From Oscillibacter sp. (GTDB lineage Bacteria > Bacillota > Clostridia > Oscillospirales > Oscillospiraceae): a stretch of DNA of 8,420 bases. The position numbers were made by a program, and so were the translations under genes. Of this stretch, positions 5,221 through 8,420 are shown one piece after another. A model generated the notes under the pieces. That model saw nothing but the letters and a program-made list of their open reading frames with translations, did no database searches and was not told where the DNA came from. Numbering within the stretch: the first letter of the stretch is position 1; each line of letters starts with the position of its first letter. The stretch spans positions 1 through 8,420 of the forward strand of contig VSMY01000107.1 in assembly GCA_009773995.1 (NCBI GenBank). Direction: 5' to 3'.

Positions 5221-5249
5221 TTGCATCCCGCCACGGAATATGGTAAACT
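5221..5249 (+). promoter_or_regulatory. Probable promoter of the phospholipase C-like gene
   Basis: Extended -10 TGG-TAAACT (5241-5249) with a weak -35 TTGCAT (5221-5226) at 17 nt. The gene-free AT-richer stretch 5165-5225 in front of it fits a promoter region. Confidence 0.45.
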
Positions 5250-5281
5250 GAACTTACTCTTGTGGTTAGGAGGAGCTAACT

Positions 5282-5827
5282 TTGCAGAAACGTACCCACA
5301 CCCTGCTGGCCCAGGCGCTGCTGCGCAGCGAGACGGGCTTTGCCGCCCGGCGCTTTGAGCTGGCCTTCCTCTTCGGGTCCTTTCAGCCGGACGTGAACCC
5401 CCTCAGCTATTTGAAGGGCTCCCTGCACTACAACAAGCTCAAGGGCCATAACTATACCAATTCCAGGGCCTACATCAATTCCAAAATTTTGAAGCTTCAG
5501 CGCCGCCGCCGGTGGACCATGTGGCAGTACTATACCCTGGGCAAGCTGACCCACTACTTGGCGGACGCCTATACATACCCCCACAACCCGGACTACCCCG
5601 ACACCATGCTGGACCATCACAACTATGAGACGGATTTCCGGCGGTTCATGCGGGGGTATCTTGCCCACCAGTATCTCCGCCGCCAGCAGGCCCGCCGGGA
5701 CCTTATCGCCGCCCTGGAGGAGCTCCACGACCAGTACATGGCCACCCGGGCCAGCATGGTCCGGGACGCCAGCTACATCCTCAAGGCCACCAGCCTGCTG
5801 ATGGCCGGGTGCCTCCCCGCCGCGTGA
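5282..5827 (+). CDS. Zinc-dependent phospholipase C-like protein
   Basis: Starts at TTG 5282, chosen because AGGAGG (5268-5273) is 8 nt upstream and the next in-frame Met is residue 80, past conserved parts. At 181 residues it corresponds to the all-helical zinc-dependent phospholipase C domain family (Zn_dep_PLPC). Candidate metal ligands follow the family order: H6 (RTHT), D37 (FGSFQPDVNP), H56, H91 and D95 in GKLTHYLADAYTYPHN, H101, and H112/H113 with E116 (DHHNYE). There is no signal peptide and no C-terminal membrane-binding domain, unlike secreted alpha-toxin. It is probably an intracellular hydrolase of the kind common in clostridial genomes, and the substrate is not evident. It has its own promoter and a closing hairpin, so is likely monocistronic. 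Confidence 0.85.
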   Translation: MQKRTHTLLAQALLRSETGFAARRFELAFLFGSFQPDVNPLSYLKGSLHYNKLKGHNYTNSRAYINSKILKLQRRRRWTMWQYYTLGKLTHYLADAYTYPHNPDYPDTMLDHHNYETDFRRFMRGYLAHQYLRRQQARRDLIAALEELHDQYMATRASMVRDASYILKATSLLMAGCLPAA

Positions 5828-5833
5828 GGCGCA

Positions 5834-5869
5834 GGGGCGGCTATCAGCCGCCCCTACATGGTTTTGATT
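5834..5869 (+). terminator. Hairpin closing the phospholipase-like gene
   Basis: Perfect 9-bp stem GGGGCGGCT/AGCCGCCCC (5834-5842/5846-5854), loop ATC. A broken T-tract follows (GGTTTTGATTTTTGG). It could be a weak terminator; the sequence also looks like the G+C-rich hairpin repeats frequent in this group of genomes. Confidence 0.5.
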
Positions 5870-5929
5870 TTTGGCAAAATCCCATAATTGCCCGCCGGAT
5901 GGGTTATTCGCATTTGTAGAAACTCACAA

Positions 5930-5958
5930 TTTCCATTTTCCAAGCGTTGTGTTATGCT
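5930..5958 (+). promoter_or_regulatory. Probable promoter of the aroF operon
   Basis: TTTCCA (5930-5935), 17-nt spacer, extended -10 TGT-TATGCT (5950-5958). Start is expected near 5965, about 28 nt before the leader peptide ATG and 240 nt before aroF. Confidence 0.5.
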
Positions 5959-5992
5959 TTAAACATCTAAAGAGTCAAAGGGGAACCTGACT

Positions 5993-6094
5993 ATGACCGC
6001 CATTGCCCGCACCGCTGAATACGGCTATTTCACCTTTAGCTTTACCTATTTTGGTAAGGCTTTTCGTGGTTTGGCTGACAGCGAGCGTGTGTGA
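5993..6094 (+). CDS. Aromatic-rich leader peptide (attenuator), 33 residues
   Basis: ATG at 5993 with AAAGGGG (5977-5983) 9 nt upstream, TGA at 6092-6094. The stretch EYGYFTFSFTYFGKAF (residues 9-24) holds Tyr10, 12, 19 and Phe13, 15, 17, 20, 24: eight aromatic residues out of fifteen from 10 to 24, and no Trp. It precedes a terminator in front of aroF, whose product makes the precursor of Phe and Tyr. The peptide itself probably has no function: its translation senses charged tRNA-Phe/tRNA-Tyr, as the pheA and trp leaders do in enterobacteria. Stalling at the aromatic codons (6020-6064) would leave the antiterminator segment 6068-6077 free. Confidence 0.85.
   Translation: MTAIARTAEYGYFTFSFTYFGKAFRGLADSERV
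6038..6061 (+). promoter_or_regulatory. Hairpin within the aromatic codons (possible pause structure)
   Basis: 9-bp stem (6038-6046 with 6053-6061, one G-U), loop TATTTT. It covers the codons for Ser16 to Ala23, so a translating ribosome would melt it. It may act as the pause hairpin that couples polymerase and ribosome; this role is inferred. Confidence 0.45.
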
Positions 6095-6145
6095 GCTTCC
6101 GGCCCTCTCAGGGCAGATTGGAACGAAGCGGCCCGCAGCCAAACC
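6068..6145 (+). promoter_or_regulatory. Antiterminator pairing of the aroF attenuator
   Basis: GGTTTGGCTG (6068-6077, codons 26-29 of the leader peptide) is perfectly complementary over 10 bp to CAGCCAAACC (6136-6145). The latter spans the inner half of the terminator's 5' arm and its whole loop, so the two folds exclude each other. A small hairpin GCCCT-CTC-AGGGC (6102-6114) lies between. Segment 2 starts 3 nt after codon 25, just past the last Phe codon, the right place to be exposed by a stalled ribosome and masked or passed by a moving one. Confidence 0.75.
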
Positions 6146-6161
6146 GGCTGCGGGCCTTTTT
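6130..6161 (+). terminator. Attenuator terminator upstream of aroF
   Basis: Perfect 11-bp G+C-rich stem (6130-6140 with 6146-6156), loop AAACC, then five T's (6157-6161). It sits 36 nt after the leader stop codon and 41 nt before aroF, inside the operon leader. Confidence 0.92.
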
Positions 6162-6202
6162 GCATTTCCCCGGAAACGAATTTTCATTAGGAGGAATCCG
6201 CC

Positions 6203-7219
6203 ATGATTGTCATTCTGAAGCACAACCCCAACCGGGACCAATTGGACAGCCTCATCTCCTGGCTCCAGGAAAAGGGCGTCACCATCCACACCAGCATCGG
6301 CGAGGCCAACACCATCCTGGGGCTGGTGGGGGACACCTCCAAGCTGGACATCGACCTCATCGCCGCCCTGGACATCGTCCAGGACGTGAAGCGGGTCCAG
6401 GAGCCCTACAAAAACGCAAACCGGAAGTTCCACCCGGAGGACACCGTCATCCCCGTGGGGAACACCCAGATCGGCGGCGGCACCCTGACCATCATGGCGG
6501 GACCCTGCTCCGTGGAAAGCGAGGAGCAGGTGGTGGCCATCGCCAAGGCCGTCAAGGCCGCCGGGGCCACCATGCTCCGGGGCGGGGCCTTCAAGCCCCG
6601 GACCTCCCCTTACGCCTTCCAGGGCCTGGGGGCCAAGGGGCTGGAGTATTTGAAGGTGGCCCGGCAGGAGACGGGGCTGCCCATCGTGACGGAGCTGATG
6701 GACGTGACCCAGCTGGACCTGTTCAAGGACGTGGACGTGATTCAGATCGGGGCCCGGAACATGCAGAACTTCGACCTTTTGAAGGCCGTGGGGCACCAGG
6801 ACAAGCCCGTCATGATCAAGCGGGGCATGTCCGCCACCTTCGAGGAGTGGCTGATGAGCGCCGAGTACGTCATGGCCAGCGGGAACGAACATGTGATTCT
6901 CTGCGAGCGGGGCATCCGCACCTTCGAGAGCTACACCCGGAACACCCTGGACCTCTCCGCCATCCCGGTGATGCGCCAGCTGACCCACCTGCCCATCATC
7001 GTGGACCCCAGCCACGCCACGGGCAAGTACTGGCTGGTGGAGCCCATGGCCCGGGCCGCCGTGGCGGCGGGGACCGACGGGCTCCAGATCGAGGTCCACA
7101 ACGACCCGGCTCACGCCCTGTGCGACGGGCCCCAGTCCTTAAAGCCGGAGGTCTTCGACCCCCTGGCGAAGAAGCTCTTAAAGCTCCACGCCTTTATGAA
7201 AGAGCTTGATAACGAGTAA
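6203..7219 (+). CDS. aroF: 3-deoxy-7-phosphoheptulonate (DAHP) synthase, type I beta with regulatory domain
   Basis: Condenses phosphoenolpyruvate and erythrose 4-phosphate, the first step of the shikimate pathway. The 338 residues comprise an N-terminal ferredoxin-like domain (about 1-70), which in this architecture (Thermotoga maritima type) mediates feedback inhibition by Tyr/Phe, and a TIM barrel with AGPCSVES (99-106), RGGAFKPRTSPYAFQG (126-141), QIGARNMQNF, KRGMS, CERGIRTFE and DPSHATGK (268-275). Probable metal ligands: C102, H271, E297, D308. Start ATG 6203 has AGGAGG (6189-6194) 8 nt upstream. Transcription appears attenuated by the leader at 5993-6161, so the enzyme would be controlled both by Phe/Tyr supply in the leader and by allostery. 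First gene of the operon. Confidence 0.97.
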   Translation: MIVILKHNPNRDQLDSLISWLQEKGVTIHTSIGEANTILGLVGDTSKLDIDLIAALDIVQDVKRVQEPYKNANRKFHPEDTVIPVGNTQIGGGTLTIMAGPCSVESEEQVVAIAKAVKAAGATMLRGGAFKPRTSPYAFQGLGAKGLEYLKVARQETGLPIVTELMDVTQLDLFKDVDVIQIGARNMQNFDLLKAVGHQDKPVMIKRGMSATFEEWLMSAEYVMASGNEHVILCERGIRTFESYTRNTLDLSAIPVMRQLTHLPIIVDPSHATGKYWLVEPMARAAVAAGTDGLQIEVHNDPAHALCDGPQSLKPEVFDPLAKKLLKLHAFMKELDNE

Positions 7220-7231
7220 GGAGGGCGTTCC

Positions 7232-8068
7232 ATGAAAGTCGGCATCGTCGGCCTGGGGCTCATCGGCGGCTCCATGGCCAAAAGCGTCAAGGCCCGGACG
7301 GCCCACACCGTCTACGGCGCGGACCTGGACCAGGAGACCATGGCCCTGGCCCGGATGAGCGGGGCCATCGACGCGCCCCTGACGGAGGAGAACCTGCCCC
7401 AGTGCGATCTGATCTTAGTCGCCATCTGCCCCGGCGCGGCGGTGAAGTGGGTGGGGGACCACGCGGAGCAAATTTCCAAGTCCGCCATTTTGGTGGATCT
7501 CTGCGGCGTGAAGCGGGTGGTGGTGGAGGCCCTGGCCCCCATCGCGGAACAGCACGGCTTCGCCTACATCGGCGGGCACCCCATGGCCGGTAAGGAGCGG
7601 GGAGGCTTCACCGCCTCTTCCGAGGATTTGTACCTGGGGGCCTCCATGATTTTAACCCCGGACAAGCGGACGGACATGCAGCTTTTGGAGACGCTGAAAG
7701 CCTTTTTCCTGGACGTGGGCTTCGCCGGGCTGACCTTCTCGGACCCGGAGGAGCACGACCGGATCATCGCCTTCACCTCCCAGCTGGCCCACATCACCTC
7801 CAGCGCCTACGTGAAGTCGCCGGAGGCCCAGCGCCGCCGGGGCTTCTCCGCCGGGAGCTTCCAGGACATGACCCGCGTGGCCCGGCTGGACGAGGACATG
7901 TGGACGGAGCTGTTTCTGGACGACGCGGACTATCTGGTGAAAGAGCTGGACATCCTCATCGAGAATCTGGCCGCCTATTCGGCGGCCCTGAAATCCGGCG
8001 ACGGGTCGCGGGTCCGGGCCCTGCTGAAAGAGGGCCGGGAGCTGAAAGCCACCGCCGGTGGAAACTGA
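7232..8068 (+). CDS. tyrA: Prephenate dehydrogenase
   Basis: Oxidises and decarboxylates prephenate to 4-hydroxyphenylpyruvate, the Tyr-specific branch. Rossmann NAD(P) motif GLGLIGGS (7-14) with D31 after the second strand suggesting NAD preference. Catalytic-region motifs: GGHPMAGKERGG (114-125, H116), FTSQLAHITSS (181-191) and GSFQDMTRVA (208-217, R215). At 278 residues it has only the dehydrogenase core, with no C-terminal ACT domain and no chorismate mutase fusion, so feedback control may rest mainly on AroF. The Shine-Dalgarno AAGGAGGG (7218-7225) overlaps the aroF stop codon (7217-7219), making translational coupling likely. Confidence 0.96.
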   Translation: MKVGIVGLGLIGGSMAKSVKARTAHTVYGADLDQETMALARMSGAIDAPLTEENLPQCDLILVAICPGAAVKWVGDHAEQISKSAILVDLCGVKRVVVEALAPIAEQHGFAYIGGHPMAGKERGGFTASSEDLYLGASMILTPDKRTDMQLLETLKAFFLDVGFAGLTFSDPEEHDRIIAFTSQLAHITSSAYVKSPEAQRRRGFSAGSFQDMTRVARLDEDMWTELFLDDADYLVKELDILIENLAAYSAALKSGDGSRVRALLKEGRELKATAGGN

Positions 8069-8083
8069 GAAGGAGGAACGGCC

Positions 8084-8420
8084 ATGCGGACGATTCCTGT
8101 CAAGACGAACCCGCCCTACGCCGTGACCATCGGCCCCGGCCTTCTGGGAAACTGCGGCGTCCGGCTGCGGGAGACGGTCTCCCCCTGCCATATGGCGGTG
8201 GTGACGGACTCCACCGTGGGGCCCCTGTATCTGGAGACGGTGACGGAGAGCCTGGAGGCGGCGGGGTATGCCGTCAGCGCGTTTACGTTCCCCGCCGGGG
8301 AGGAACACAAGAACGTTTCCACCCTGTCCGGAATTCTGGAATTTCTGGCGGAGGAGCGCCTGACCCGCTCCGACTGCCTTGCCGCCCTGGGGGGCGGGGT
8401 CGTGGGGGACATGGCGGGCT
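8084..8420 (+). CDS. aroB: 3-dehydroquinate synthase, 5' part
   Basis: Converts DAHP to 3-dehydroquinate, step two of the shikimate pathway. Only the first 112 codons are in the window. They carry YAVTIGPGLL at the start, FPAGEEHKN (69-77) and the NAD-binding glycine-rich loop LGGGVVGDMAG (102-112), all typical of AroB. AGGAGG (8071-8076) is 7 nt before the ATG, and the gap to tyrA is 15 nt, so it is the third gene of the operon. The remainder lies beyond the right edge. Confidence 0.96.
   Translation, partial: MRTIPVKTNPPYAVTIGPGLLGNCGVRLRETVSPCHMAVVTDSTVGPLYLETVTESLEAAGYAVSAFTFPAGEEHKNVSTLSGILEFLAEERLTRSDCLAALGGGVVGDMAG

Noticed and set aside
5078..5281. A terminator for ileS.
   Set aside because: The hairpins here (5086-5103, 5141-5154) have no T-run after them, and the T-rich stretch near 5200 has no stem in front, so I could not place one.
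6091..7209. A 372-codon alternative frame over aroF and a 379-codon minus-strand frame at 5975-7114.
   Set aside because: Both are shadows of aroF, whose own frame has all catalytic motifs.

Overview
The window reads as chromosomal DNA of a GC-rich Firmicute, most likely an Oscillospiraceae-type gut clostridium (Flavonifractor/Lawsonibacter/Oscillibacter-like). This rests on the strong G/C third-position bias of the genes, consensus Shine-Dalgarno and sigma-A promoters, an isoleucine T-box, and small G+C-rich hairpin repeats between genes. The genus is inferred; no 16S or other marker is present.

Region 1 (1-830) has no conventional long gene. It starts with two back-to-back hairpin terminators (27-137). 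Next comes a compact locus (169-521) with two convergent, near-consensus promoters whose 5' transcribed sequences are copies of each other. The rightward transcript encodes a 28-residue hydrophobic peptide, and the leftward one would be a ~90-nt RNA antisense to the 3' end of that mRNA. This is the architecture of a type I toxin-antitoxin module. From 522 to 827 there are only hairpins and REP-like repeats, including a terminator for the leftward regulator gene.

Region 2 (828-1341) is a divergent pair: a 70-residue XRE/Cro-type repressor (minus strand) and a 57-residue protein of unknown function (plus strand). Two near-identical 17-bp palindromes lie between them, one inside the rightward promoter.

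Region 3 (1361-5077) is an isoleucine-starvation operon: promoter, T-box leader with an AUC specifier and terminator/antiterminator switch, a gene resembling NTF2-fold immunity proteins, then isoleucyl-tRNA synthetase (ileS). The extra gene between T-box and ileS is unusual.

Region 4 (5078-5860) holds a REP-like repeat pair, a monocistronic zinc-dependent phospholipase C-like protein with a TTG start, and a closing hairpin.

Region 5 (5930-8420) is the start of an aromatic amino acid operon: aroF (DAHP synthase with N-terminal regulatory domain), tyrA (prephenate dehydrogenase) and aroB (cut by the window end). Its leader encodes a 33-residue peptide with eight Tyr/Phe in a 15-residue stretch, followed by an intrinsic terminator. 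A 10-nt segment inside the peptide coding region is perfectly complementary to the terminator's 5' arm and loop. This fits ribosome-stalling (trp/pheA-style) attenuation, which is unexpected in a Firmicute, and is the most notable observation here. Two amino-acid-responsive attenuators of different mechanism (T-box for Ile, leader peptide for Phe/Tyr) therefore lie within 5 kb of each other.
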